In this document: positions 44,480 to 54,245 of the stretch, one piece after another | Position numbering within the stretch: position 1 is the first letter of the stretch | How the letters are laid out: the number at the start of each line of letters is the position of its first letter | NCBI RefSeq assembly: GCF_022682495.2 | Contig: NC_071397.1 | Coordinates: forward strand, 5,919,082-5,983,081 | Length of the DNA stretch: 64,000 nt | Origin: Desmodus rotundus | Taxonomy: Eukaryota; Chordata; Mammalia; Chiroptera; Phyllostomidae | Reading direction: 5' to 3' | The notes under the pieces: model-generated | The model's input: only the letters and a program-made list of their open reading frames with translations | What the model was told of the DNA's origin: nothing | The model's database searches: none | Program-made: the position numbers and the translations under genes

Positions 44480-44690
44480 TGTGGGGAAACATGCAGGATA
44501 AAACCAGTTAAAGAAGAGTCAAGTCAAGGAACATGTATAAAGGACCCATGGACAAAAACAGTGGGGTGGGGGTAGGATAGAAAGTGGAAGGTGACGGGTG
44601 AGTAGGACAGGAGAGAGTAATGGGGGGAAATTGGGGACAACTGTAATTGAACAAAAATTTTAAAAATTGAGATAAAAAAAGCAATTGTTA
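44480..44690 (+). repeat. 3' UTR end of a bat L1/HAL1
   Basis: GGACCCATGGACAAAAACAG, a G-rich middle (GTGGGGTGGGGGTAGG) and TTGGGGACAACTGTAATTGA followed by an A-rich tail share the design of the 3' ends of HAL1 copies A and B (GACCCATAGACATGAACTAA, GGGGACAACTGTAAT). It is a 5'-truncated insertion. Confidence 0.72.
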
Positions 44691-44707
44691 CCGAAAGCAA
44701 AATAATA

Positions 44708-46089
44708 CAGTTATGTGTAGCTTAACGATGAGGGTACATTCTGAGAAATGCGTCATTAGGTGATTTCACTTACACAAACCCGGATGGTATATGGCCAACT
44801 ACACGCCTAGGCTATATGTGGATAGGTTAAAGCCTATTGCTCTAGGCTACAAACCTGTACAGCATGGAACTGTACTGAATAATACAGAGACTTATAACAC
44901 AGTGGTAGTTATATATGGAAACATGGAAAAGATACAGTAAAACTATGGCATAAAAGATTTTTTAAAATGCCACACCTTATAGGGCACTTATCATGAATGA
45001 GGCCGGCAGGACTGGAAGTTGTTCGGGGTGAGTCAGTCGGTGGTGAGTGACTGTGAGGGCCTGGGACGTTACTGTAGTCTTACACTGTGCGTACTTTATC
45101 AACACTGAACACTCGGGCTGCGCTAAATTTATAAAAAATGTTTTTCTTTCTTCAATCATAAATCAACCTTAGTGTATTATAATTTTTTACTTTATAAACT
45201 TTTAAGTTTTTAAAAACTTTTTGATGCTTTTGTAGTAACAGTTGAAGACACAAACATGTACAAACTATTTGCTTTGTATTTTATTCTGTAAACGTTTTAC
45301 TGTTTTTAAAATGTTTCTTTTTTAACTGTTGTGTTAAAAACTGTGAGGCATGAACGCACACGTTGGCCTAGGCCTACACGGCGTCAGCATCACCAATATC
45401 CGTGTCTTCCACCTCCACGTCCGGGCCCTGCCGGAGGGTCCTCGTGGGCAGTAACACGTGGAGCTGTCCCCTCCTATGATCACAGTGCCTTCTTCTGGAA
45501 CCCCTCCTGCAGGACCGGCCTGACGCTCTTCTTGAGAAGGTGTCGCTCTTTTCAGAAATATGTCCATGGCGGTCTGCTTAATTTGTTTGTTTCTTTTTTT
45601 CACCATAGTTTGCTTATGAGCAGATAATGTATCATGAACACCGTTCTCTGTTAATGAAAACCTTTCAGTGTTGGGGAGGGTCCATGCTTTGAAACTTCGT
45701 AAGGAGCTGTTGTTTGCAAAAATGCTCCTACTAACCCCTTCACTGTGAACTTTCTTGAGGGTTCTTCTTTTTCTTCTCCTATAGCTTCCCTTGCTCTTGC
45801 TTATTCTTCAGCTATGTGCCTGTTCCATTTCCAGCAACTCCTCATTAGTCAGCTCCTCAGGAGCAGCTTCTAGGAGCTCCTCGATGTCATCTGCATCCAC
45901 ACTGAAATTCAGGTCGTTTGCCGTCTCAACCACACCTTGTTGATTTTTGCAACCTTTGCACTACAGGGTTAAGATAATTACAATGTCACTAGACAACAGA
46001 AAATCTTCAGCTTTACTATGATCTTATAGGACCACTGTCCTGTATTTGGTCCGTTGTTGACTGAAATGTCATTATGCAATGCATGACTT
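44708..46089 (-). mobile_element. Tigger/pogo-type DNA transposon, internally deleted
   Basis: The left end is CAGTTATGTGTAGCTTAACG. The reverse complement of the right end is AAGTCATGCATTGCATAATG, which matches the TIR class CAGTCATG(C/T)... The 1382-bp element is shorter than the roughly 2.4-kb autonomous Tigger, so part of the transposase is deleted. The internal text includes AGGCTACAAACCTGTACAGC at about 44845 and CAATATCCGTGTCTTCCACC at about 45394. The coding strand for the relic transposase is minus. Confidence 0.8.
45334..45960 (-). pseudogene. Tigger transposase C-terminal relic
   Basis: Minus-strand frames carry an acidic block near 45900-45830 (DADDIEELLEAAPEELTNEE) and a basic tail with KQTAMDIFLKR-like text at 45560-45530. 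This corresponds to the acidic and final segments of pogo/Tigger (CENP-B-like) transposases. The DNA-binding and DDE catalytic domains are not seen in the element, and a stop and frameshifts lie between the blocks. It is non-functional. Confidence 0.65.
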
Positions 46090-46974
46090 TTATTTCCCTA
46101 GGACACTTTCACAATGTTTTCCTATATTTATGGCTATGAAGATAATCAATGGGAAAACTTGAAAAAAACTATGTAAATGCTTATCAAAACTGGATTCGAT
46201 TAGAAGACTAACAAAATCCATGATGCTTGCTTGCCTGAATATCCAGATTCATTCAAGAACTCTTGCATTCAAGGACCTGAATGGGCCCACTCTGATGTAT
46301 GGTTAAAAAAAAAAAAAAGCTGCTTTCTGGTTTCTTTTTAGAAGTAACTGATTATTTTCACCTGAAAAAGAAGTCCCCCAAAACACTTACTATATAACCT
46401 AAAAGTAAGCTGTTTAACTTATTCATACTTGAAGGCCATGACTTAAAATCACGGCATCTACAGAGTGAGTGAACACGTTTCCCTGCGGTGGCCTCCCAGA
46501 CAGGAGCAACCACCTTCTGTCACTGACGAGTGGGAACGCCTCTCTCCAAGGCCGTCCCTGCCATGGCACTCTGCTTGGTTAAAGTAGCAATGGAGTCTGA
46601 GTGACAATGAAACTTCCTATATTCCCCAACTTTTTATGTTTGCACACTCTTATTCCTTTCGCCCACTTACTCTAATGCCCGAAAGTTAAATGCATTGAAA
46701 ATGAAAGAATCCAAAGCTCTGTAATACAGACAGGGAGATGAGCCCACCAAAGTTTGTTTTCCTTCTGCAGGCCGAAATAATTATAAGACCACTTACTACA
46801 TTCACACCTTAGCCCTGTGTCAAAATAGTTGTGAGCGTCATTATGTCTACATGTTAGCTTAACAAGAAAAATTCCTGAAAAACCATTTAACCTACCTCTA
46901 CTCCCTAATTCTTAATATATAACATCCCAACAAAAATACCACCGGTCCCCTCCCAGCTCCCATCCCTGGAATTT
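46090..46974. other. unassigned DNA
   Basis: It includes an A14 run at about 46305. No gene or repeat is recognised. Confidence 0.35.
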
Positions 46975-47230
46975 CACAAGTTGATTAAAAGGTAATTTGG
47001 AAGGGTGATCAAGCAAGAATGCCAGGAATCCTTGAAAAAGAAGAGCAGATATTAAAGTACATTATAAAGCCTTTATAAGTAAAATAATGTGATATCAGCA
47101 TGTGTCAACACAGCTCAATGGAATGGAGTAGAAAATCCAAAATGCAGACCCAAACTTCGTATGAAAATGTATGCATATTACACAATGGAGTTAACATCTC
47201 AGATCAGGGGTTGGAAAAGACTGAATATTT
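46975..47230 (+). repeat. L1 ORF2 relic, left part of split element
   Basis: 'AATGTGATATCAGCATGTGTCAACACAGCTCAATGGAATGGAGTAGAAAATCC' (47087-47139) is L1 ORF2 downstream of the RT. It is cut at 47217-47230 by a HAL1 insertion and continues at 49634. Confidence 0.72.
47217..47230. repeat. target-site duplication, left copy
   Basis: AAGACTGAATATTT differs from the right copy (AAGACTGAATTTTT at 49620-49633) at one of 14 positions. It brackets HAL1 copy C. Confidence 0.88.
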
Positions 47231-47455
47231 TAAATTACAATCTATTCAATATGCTACTACAGTTATCCTGATGTTCCCCCCTTTCTTCCCCTCCACCCAG
47301 CACCCCCCATTCCCTCAGGCAATCCCCCCACTATTGTTCATAACCATGGGTTATGCATGTAAGTTCTTTGGCTACTCCATTTCCTAATTTCCTATACTGT
47401 ACTTTATATCCCAATGGCTTTCTGTAACTACCTATTTGTACTTGTTTTTTATTTT

Positions 47456-47656
47456 TTAAGATTTTATTTATTTCTAGAGAGAGGGGAAGGGAGGGAGAAA
47501 GAGAGGGAGAGAAACATCAGTGTGTGGTTGCCTCTAGCGCTCCCAGCTGGGGACCTGGCCTGCAACCCATGAATGTGCCCAGACCAGGAACAGAATCTGG
47601 TGACCCTCTGGTCCACAAACCGGCACTCAATCCGAGGAACCACACCAGCCAGCACT
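47456..47656 (-). mobile_element. VES-type SINE, long subtype, antisense
   Basis: The plus strand reads TTTATTTCTAGAGAGAGGGG, GAAACATCAGTGTGTGGTTG, 'CCAGCTGGGGACCTGGCC' (the AGGTCCCCAGTAGGGGG block in reverse), 'ATGTGCCCAGACCAGGAACAGAATC' (complement of the box-B/CAGGGCACAT region) and ends AACCACACCAGCCAGCAC. It is inserted in the 3' UTR of HAL1 copy C, so it postdates that element. Confidence 0.92.
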
Positions 47657-47741
47657 ATTTGTGCCTCTTAGTCCCCTCACCTCTTCACCCTTCTCCCCCT
47701 CCCCACTCCCATCTGGCAACCATCCAGTAACTAACTTGTTT

Positions 47742-48306
47742 TTAAGAGTCTCTATCTTTAACCTTTGGCATTTTAATAATGATGTGTCTTGGAGTGGGCC
47801 TATTTGCATCCATCATTGGGACTCTCTGTGCTTCGTGGACTTGCATATCTATTTCCTTCACCAGAGTAGGGAATTTTTCTTTCACTATTTTTTCAGATAA
47901 ATTTCCAATTTCTTGCTCTTTCTCTTCTCCTTCTGGCATCCCTATAAGGTAAATGTTGGACCTCTTGAAGTTGTCCCAGAGGCTGTTTATAGTGTCCTCA
48001 TTTGGGGGGGATTCTTTTTAATTCTTGTTGTTTTGCGTGGTTGTTTTTTTCTTCCGTATGTTCCAAATCATTGATTTGATTCTTGGCTTCACCCATTTTA
48101 CTGTTGTTTCCCTGTAAATTGTTCTCCATTTCCATTAGTGTATCCTTCATTTCTCACTTGGTCTCTTTTATGCTGCTGAGGTCCTCCCTAAGTTTCTTGA
48201 GCATCCTTATAAACAGTGTTTTGAACTCTGCATCTGACAGATAGCTTACTTCCATTTCGTTTAGCTCTTTTTCTGGAGTTTTGATCTGTTCTCTCATTTG
48301 GGCCAT
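47742..48306 (-). pseudogene. HAL1 ORF1p pseudogene, copy C
   Basis: The minus-strand start at 48306 encodes MAQMREQIKTPEKELNEMEV, then SDAEFKTLFIRML. After a broken middle, the frame at 47939-47742 has EKIVKEKFPTLVKEIDMQ and TPRHIIIKMPKVKDRDS. The RRM region is cut short and runs into the 3' UTR, as in copy A, so the C-terminal domain is missing. Stops and frameshifts inactivate it. Confidence 0.85.
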
Positions 48307-49271
48307 GTTTCTTTGTCTCCTTGTTTTGGCAGCCTCCCTGTGTTTGTTTCTATGTATTAGGTAGATCTGCTTTGACTCTTTTTAGTGTTCCCTAATGTAG
48401 TAGGTGTCCTGTAGGATCCAGTAGCACAGCCTCCTCTGTCACCCAAGCTGGGTGCTCTAGGTGTGCCCTTTGTGTGGGCTGAGTACACCCTCCTCTTGTA
48501 GTTGAGCCTTGGTTGTTGTTGGAAGATCAACAGGAGAGATTTACCCAGGCCAGTCAGCTTCCAGGACTGGCTGAGACCCCTGACCACCACCCTCCGCCCT
48601 CTGTGGATGATCAGCTGTGCAGGGACAGGGTGGTGGTGCTCCTATGTGATCTCCAGCTGTCCACTGGGTACATTGGTCCTGGAGTTTCCTGGGTGGTGCA
48701 AGCCAAGGTCAGCCCCCACCTTTGTTTTGCCCGGGGCATCCTGCCTGAGCTGTAAAGCAATCTGAGATGGCGGCTAGTTGTATTAAGCTTGGAGAGTCCC
48801 AGGTGAAGCCAAGCTGTGACTCTAATCTGGCTGAGGCTAGGGCTCACTGAAGCCAGCTGTTGCTTGTTTGATAGGATTTAGGAGCCACGACCAGCCATTC
48901 ATAAGGAAAGGCAGCTTGGGTGGGGAAGAGCCTCTGGGGATCTCCAAGGTGGGTCACACAGTGTTAGCCAGGTCGATGGGGTCTCAGATATGGCACCAGC
49001 CTACCGGCTCTGTGTGGGGAGGGCTCAGCCAAGGAACAACGGCCTGTTTGCCCCAATGCCAGACACTTCAGTGTCACCCTGTGTGCCACTGGTGCCCTTC
49101 AAGCCGCCACCACGTTGCTGGACTTCAGAGGGAGCAAGTCTGAGCAGGTAAGTCCGTGTGTGGGTTCCCCGAGAGAAATTGCTTAGGGCTCCAGCAGCCT
49201 CCTCCATGACCCAATCCCCACTCGTTTTCACAGCCAGAAGCTGTGGGGAGTTGTCTTCCTGGCACCAGAAT

Positions 49272-49476
49272 AGTGTCTGGAACACAGATTAATTTACCAG
49301 ACACAGTACTAACCCTGTCATTACAGGTACTCACTCTGTCAGCTACGTGCACATTGAACAGTCACACAACACATAGTAGCCCCAAAAGTTTCACCAGAGT
49401 TCAGGTGTTACTTTAACACCTCCTCTTTTTGTTCGCGGACTGTATCACTGAAGGAGACTTTAAGAATGGACAAAAT
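49272..49476. repeat. 205-bp segment duplicated from 51.3 kb
   Basis: This block inside the HAL1 5' UTR matches 51337-51541 in the same orientation, also over 205 bp: TGTCATTACAGGTACT, GCACATTGAACAGTCA, AGTAGCCCCAAAAGT, CACTGAAGGAGACTTTAA and GGACAAAAT are shared. By eye there are roughly 16-20 substitutions and a few short indels (about 88-90% identity). On both sides the HAL1 5' UTR text resumes, while the other copy continues a MIR to its left, so this looks like an inserted copy. Confidence 0.85.
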
Positions 49477-49619
49477 TTAGTAGTTGTCAGACTTCCATTC
49501 AACCTGATTTCTGATGTTCCTGAGTGATGTTTGTTTTATATTTTAATTGTAACTTTGATGTGGTTGTGCAAAGAGGTGAGCCATGTCTGCCTACTTCGCC
49601 ATCTTGACCAGAAGCTCTC

Positions 49620-49633
49620 AAGACTGAATTTTT
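49620..49633. repeat. target-site duplication, right copy
   Basis: AAGACTGAATTTTT, partner of 47217-47230. Confidence 0.88.
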
Positions 49634-50055
49634 AGTAAGTGGTATTAGGTTAACATCCTTCACCCCACACACAAGGATAAATTCCTAATGAACCAGAGAT
49701 TTAATATAAAAATTTAAGAAAAAATTAAGCAGTAGGAAAAACACGGGTAAATTCCTGTAGATTCTGGGATTGGAGAAATTCTTTCAAAGAAATGACTGAA
49801 AATCCAGAAGCATAAAGAAGAAAGACTGATAAATTTGACTACATAAAAAACGTAATTCTACATAGTTAAAAAAAAACCCTCCATTAGCAAAACAAAAGTA
49901 CAAATTAAAAAACTGAGAAAAAAATAACTGCAACTCCTGTCTACAGATTAACATTCCCAATATATAAAGAAAATAATATAGGGTTTTAATCCTAAAAATA
50001 AAGGGTTAAAACTCATGTAGAAAAGTGGGAGAGAAAACCAAGGAGAGTTTACAGG
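49634..50055 (+). repeat. L1 ORF2 relic, right part of split element
   Basis: ACATCCTTCACCCCACACAC, 'TTGACTACATAAAAAACGTAATTC' (49836-49859), 'ACATTCCCAATATATAAAGAAAATAATATAGGG' (49951-49983) follow L1 ORF2 C-terminal text. It rejoins the piece at 46975-47230. Confidence 0.75.
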
Positions 50056-51194
50056 AAGAATTGCTAAGTATCCCCTAAACATGAAAATACACACAACTTC
50101 CCTCCTGGTGAGAGATAAAGAGCTCTCTTCAACTAGGCTTCTAAAGTTGAAAAACATACTGTTTCTGAGGTTGTAGGAAATAGGACCCCCATATATTGCA
50201 GGAAGGAACTGCATCTGAGGGGACATTGGAACGATGAGGCCTTGTTACTGTGTGACAGCCACCTGGACTTTAATAAAAACTTCACAATTGGAAATTTTGT
50301 AAACTGCCTTAGAAATTCCCAATCCAGGCCAGTGGGCCTACATGGGTGTGCACAACCCCAAGGGGTGACTTTCACAGGGGCTATATAAAGCAGGGGCCAC
50401 TGGAGCTGTGCGATGTATGGCCCTGCTTCCAACTGTCTGACTCTTAAAAAATCATTTCTTCCTACCAAACTCTTATTTTGATAGAATTCAGTTTCTTCCC
50501 TCCCACTCCTTCCCTTTGTTCTTTTTCTACCTATTCCCTCAGGGCGGACAGTAATACCACTCTTTTAAAAAGCATTCTTTCTCCAAGTCAGACTCCTCCC
50601 CAGCCACTTGGCTTCGTCTAGGAATGGCACACTGACTGTCCATGTGGGTGGCACGGGTAGAGGTCCAAGGCATAGTTACTGTAGGCAGGGGGCAACGTGA
50701 ATCCCGTGTTGCCAAAGCTTCCTATTTTTTAAGCACAGCTGGTGATTGGGATTTTTTATGGGAAGTTCCACAATTTTTAAAAGCTAACATCCAATTCAGA
50801 TTTCTCTACACTGTATATAGGCCAAGCAAAAATGCCATTGTTCAGACCTCCAGTTTATAAGCTCTAATTTCAATCTTTTTCCAGGGGGCTTATTTTTTAA
50901 CCAATTAATTATCTGGGCGGTTCTTCTCCGGATCAGCTGTTATTCATCAGTTGTCAAAATACGGAGATCAAAAAGGAACATAATTTTCTAAGATATCATG
51001 CAACTGGTGTGACACTATTTTTACCTGTCACTTTCTGTATAACCATTCTAGGGTCTCATTCTTTAAAAAAGAAAGAAAAGTAGTGCATCGTCCTATGCTG
51101 GACCTGCCCACAGTCATAAAGCTACTTCTTCTTCTTCTTTTTTTTTTTTAAATTAAACAGAGTTCAGATTAGAAGCCCGCTCCTCTGATGCTTG
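50056..51194. other. unassigned DNA
   Basis: No gene or repeat is recognised except a (CTT)n/T-rich tract at about 51126-51150. Confidence 0.4.
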
Positions 51195-51355
51195 ATTCAG
51201 CCCTTCTGTCCCACTGACCTACTGTGGGATCTTGGAGAAATTCCCCATCCACAAAGTGGAAATAATAATATAGTATTTACTGTATGGAGCTGTGGTGCGG
51301 TTGAATGATCCGACAGGTGTAGTGTTTGTTACGCACAGTGTCTGGCACACAGGTT
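51195..51355 (+). repeat. MIR SINE, sense
   Basis: CTACTGTGGGATCTTGGAGA, 'AATTCCCCATCCACAAAGTGGAAATAATAATATAG' (51239-51273) and CAGTGTCTGGCACACAGGTT (about 51336) are in MIR core-to-3' order. Confidence 0.75.
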
Positions 51356-51541
51356 AACTTACCACAGTGACTATAACCCTGTCATTACAGGTACTCTGTC
51401 AGCTACATGCACATTGAACAGTCATCCAACACACAGTAGCCCCAAAAGTCTCACCAGAGTTCAAGCGTTACCTTTAATACCTCCTCCTTTTGTTCGGGGA
51501 CTGTATCTATCACTGAAGGAGACTTTAACAACGGACAAAAT
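51337..51541. repeat. probable source of the 205-bp duplication
   Basis: It starts in the last bases of the MIR (AGTGTCTGGCACACAG) and continues into otherwise anonymous DNA. It aligns over its full length with 49272-49476. The duplicated block begins mid-MIR, which argues that this is the donor and that the HAL1 copy is secondary. Confidence 0.8.
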
Positions 51542-51829
51542 GTGCCATTTGCGAAAATACCATCATTGCTATTCAGTGTCTGCTGTTTGTCAAGGTGCCT
51601 ATTTTAAGTGAATTGTTTGATGATATGTTGTAATATCTGTCCTGCTATCTGGAATAGAAAGTCATCTGTAATTATTGGGGTCATCCGGAAACTATTATCT
51701 AGTATTTTTTTACAGCTCTCTTTTGTGTTCCATGGCATCTTAAAAATAATAGCTAACAGTGGCTCTACCAATAAATTTTACTAATCATTTGAATAATAGA
51801 GGGTCAAGTCACAGGCCTCTGCTAATATG
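51542..51829. other. unassigned DNA
   Basis: AT-rich. No feature is recognised. Confidence 0.3.
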
Positions 51830-52467
51830 AATTCATCATTTTTTCCCAACCATTTATTATTTAAAATTAAAAAAAAAAACTTTTCTCAAACCTATATCCT
51901 CCCTCTGGCTACTGCCCTTTCTCTTTCCTCTCCTTCACGTCAGTCTGCACTCTCCCTCTTCCCATTTACTCCCCAGTGTGCTGCCATGGGTTTCTGCACC
52001 CACCATTCCTCTGGGCCCGACCAGGTATTTTTCAGTCCTGCTGACTGCAAAACATCCTTCTGTGACACCATGCTTTTATTCTTTGTGCCTCTTCCTATGC
52101 TCTTCATCAGCATCTTTCTCTTTGATGCATGGTCCTCTTCTTTCATTTTGTCCCTTAAATACAGGTGCTATCCAAGAGACTCACCTGGTCTTCTCTTGTT
52201 TTCACTCTATATACCCATCCCAGGCAATCTCATGCACAGTCATGACTTCAGCTACTATCCTTAAATTAAAAACACCCAAATTAATAATTACTAAACTCTA
52301 GAGCTACACTTCCAACTGCTGACAGGATATTTCTCCCAGAAGGTTCTACAGATACTTTAAACCCCAAATATCTAAGATAATAATCATCAATTCAATGCTC
52401 CCACCCCAAACTTCTGTCCTTTTCCAACGTAGCAATGACACCACTATTTACATAGGCGCTTTTGTTA
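51830..52467 (+). repeat. L2 LINE RT relic, left part
   Basis: 'TCACCTGGTCTTCTCTTGTTTTCACTCTATATACCC' (52180-52215) corresponds to the L2 phrase 'GGTCCTCTTCTCTTCTCACTCTACAC', and CCAACTGCTGACAGGATATT (about 52311) to the segment before the 'CTCAACATGTCCAAAACTGA' block. The 145-codon frame here is part of the relic. It is interrupted by the LTR at 52468. Confidence 0.6.
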
Positions 52468-52922
52468 GGTAGAACAATGCCTCTCCTCCCAAAAATGTCC
52501 ATGTCCTAATTTCTGGAACCTGCGAACATATTAGGTTACTGGCAAAAAGGAGTTAGGGTTGCTAATCAACTGACCTTGAGATGGGAGCTTATCTAGATTA
52601 CCTGGGTGGGACCAATGTAATCACAAGGAAGAGGAAGGCAGAAATCCAGAGCCAGAGGGATTTAGTATGAGGAATAATCAACTAGCTTCGCTGGCTTTGA
52701 AGACAGAAGGGGACCATGAATCAAAATGTGGGCAGCCTTCAGAATCTTGAAAAAGGCAAAAAATCTGGTTTGTCCCCTAGAGCCTCCAAAAGTGAGCCCA
52801 ACAGTGGTGACACCTTGAATTTAGCCCAGTGAGACCTATTTCAGACTTTGGACTTCCAGAACTGTAAGACAATAATCTGTGCTGGTGTGAGCCACAAAAT
52901 TTGTGGTAACTAATCCAGCCCC
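52468..52922 (+). mobile_element. MLT1-type solo LTR
   Basis: It starts TGTTAGGTAGAACAATGCCT and shows 'CCCAAAAATGTCCATGTCCTAATTTCTGGAACCTG' (52488-52522), TGGGTGGGACCAATGTAATC (52603), 'TTTCAGACTTTGGACTTCCAGAACTGTAAGACAATAATCTGTGCTGG' (52840-52886) and AAAATTTGTGGTAACTAATC at the end. This is an almost complete ancient MaLR LTR with the usual end phrases and no internal region, so a solo LTR formed by LTR-LTR recombination is likely. It lies inside an L2. Confidence 0.93.
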
Positions 52923-53295
52923 CAAGGCAGAAACTGGAGAGTTACCTCCGCTTCTAGTCAATTATCCTCTAAGTGTTACTGCATCTATCACCTACATAAC
53001 TTTTAAGGCCATTTCTTCTTCTTCATCCCCATTAATACAACCTCATCCCATTTCATCTAGACTATGATCACAGTTCCCTGTTGTATCTCTGTCTTTCCTT
53101 TGGTATTCTCACAACTTATTCCTATCCACTGATACTTGCTGCCTGCCTGAGGCAGAGGGAGAGGAGGGGAGGGGGTGGCAGGGAAGGAAAGCATCCCTCT
53201 CCTGATCTTATTTCTTCAAATGGCTCCTCAATGACTTCAGGTATAAGTTCAAACACCAGAGTAGAGCCTACAAAGCCCCATCAGAACAGATAGGC
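52923..53295 (+). repeat. L2 LINE relic, right part
   Basis: TGTTACTGCATCTATCACCT, 'AATGACTTCAGGTATAAGTTCAAACACCAGAGTAGAGCCTACAAAGCCC' (53229-53277; L2: 'GCCCTCAGGATAAAGTCCAAACTCCTTAGC...CAAGGCCCT'). It resumes the element interrupted by the LTR. Confidence 0.6.
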
Positions 53296-54114
53296 TGTAT
53301 AGAACCTTAAAACATTACTGGGGACTAAACATTGCTAGAATATATAGAGAGAAGAAAACTACACTGAACAGAATGCCACTGGGATGCAGGGAGCACGGGG
53401 AGGGGTTAAAGTCCTCAGGAGCATTCTTGAGTGTCACAGATAGGTGTTGAATTCTCATCTAAGACAGACCTACGCCTTTAACTAAGGAGGATGGCTGGGG
53501 AAGCTCTGCAATCTGGAACATAGTCCTCAAGGTCTCTAGTACTGCTAACAATGAGTTCTGGGTACCAAATAACTGATCTGCCCATGACTCAGGGGATGTG
53601 TTCTCTCATCTCCGGTTATTCTGTGTGCACACCTGGGTTCTACCCCTTGTTCAAGCACCTCAACTATCTGTGGGCAGCAGGTACCCCCTCAAGACTCATA
53701 CTGCTTGGGACATTCTGTTGTATGTATCTCACTGAGAAATGACGTTTGAGTGTTTGTTTGTTTGTTTATATTTCTTGGTAATTTTGAGTACGTTTATTAA
53801 AGCTGGGGACAATGACACAAGGAAGGGCCTAGTGTAGAAGTAGCAACAGGAGAGCCTAGGCAGGGATGCTTTGGCTCACTGGGAAGTCAGAGCAAAGGGG
53901 GCCTTGGGGACAGGTTCAGGGGGTTAGCTCGGGACGAGCTGCCACTGCCCACTGCTTCCCTGGTTGCAAGTCTCGTGGGGTCCTTCAGAGTTTACGAGAT
54001 GCACGCCTGTGGGGGAAGAAGAGGGAGAAGGGGAAAGGAAAGGTGCAATCGGCGGGGGTGGGGTGTGTGCTCTCTGGAGGGAGAGCATGCTGATTGTTTT
54101 TAAAATCTAGTTCC
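53296..54114. other. unassigned DNA
   Basis: A short (GTTT)n tract lies at 53750-53767. The G-rich segment 53880-54080 has a 75-codon frame without motifs. No gene is recognised. Confidence 0.35.
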
Positions 54115-54245
54115 TGTGTCTAGAATGTAACCAATCTCTTTGAGGGTAAGACTTGTTTTATTCATTTCTGTGCCCTGGTACCTAATAAAGTGTTCACAAA
54201 TAACTGGTATTTAAACATTTGTTGAATAAACAAATAAGTATATAA
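54115..54245 (+). repeat. L2/MIR-type 3' end, sense
   Basis: TAGAATGTAACCAATCTCTT, 'TTGAGGGTAAGACTTGTTTTATTCATTTCTGTGCCCTGG' (54140-54178) and 'ACATTTGTTGAATAAACAAATAAG' (54215-54238), the usual L2 3' terminus. Confidence 0.7.

Larger units (their letters stand above)
47231..49619 (-). mobile_element. HAL1 (half-L1) copy C, 5'-complete, antisense
   Basis: Minus-strand order: 5' UTR start GAGAGCTTCTGGTCAAGATGG (complement of 49597-49617), 5' UTR to 48307, ORF1 from 48306 to about 47744, then a 3' UTR (GGAAATGGAGTAGCCAAAG, complement at about 47366) and A-rich end at 47231. There is no ORF2. A 14-bp target duplication flanks it. It is 2389 bp, of which about 200 bp is a later SINE and 205 bp a foreign segment in the 5' UTR. 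Mobilisation would have needed L1 ORF2p in trans. Confidence 0.87.

Noticed and set aside
51827..52264. 145-codon plus-strand frame
   Set aside because: It is part of an L2 RT relic split by an MLT1 LTR.
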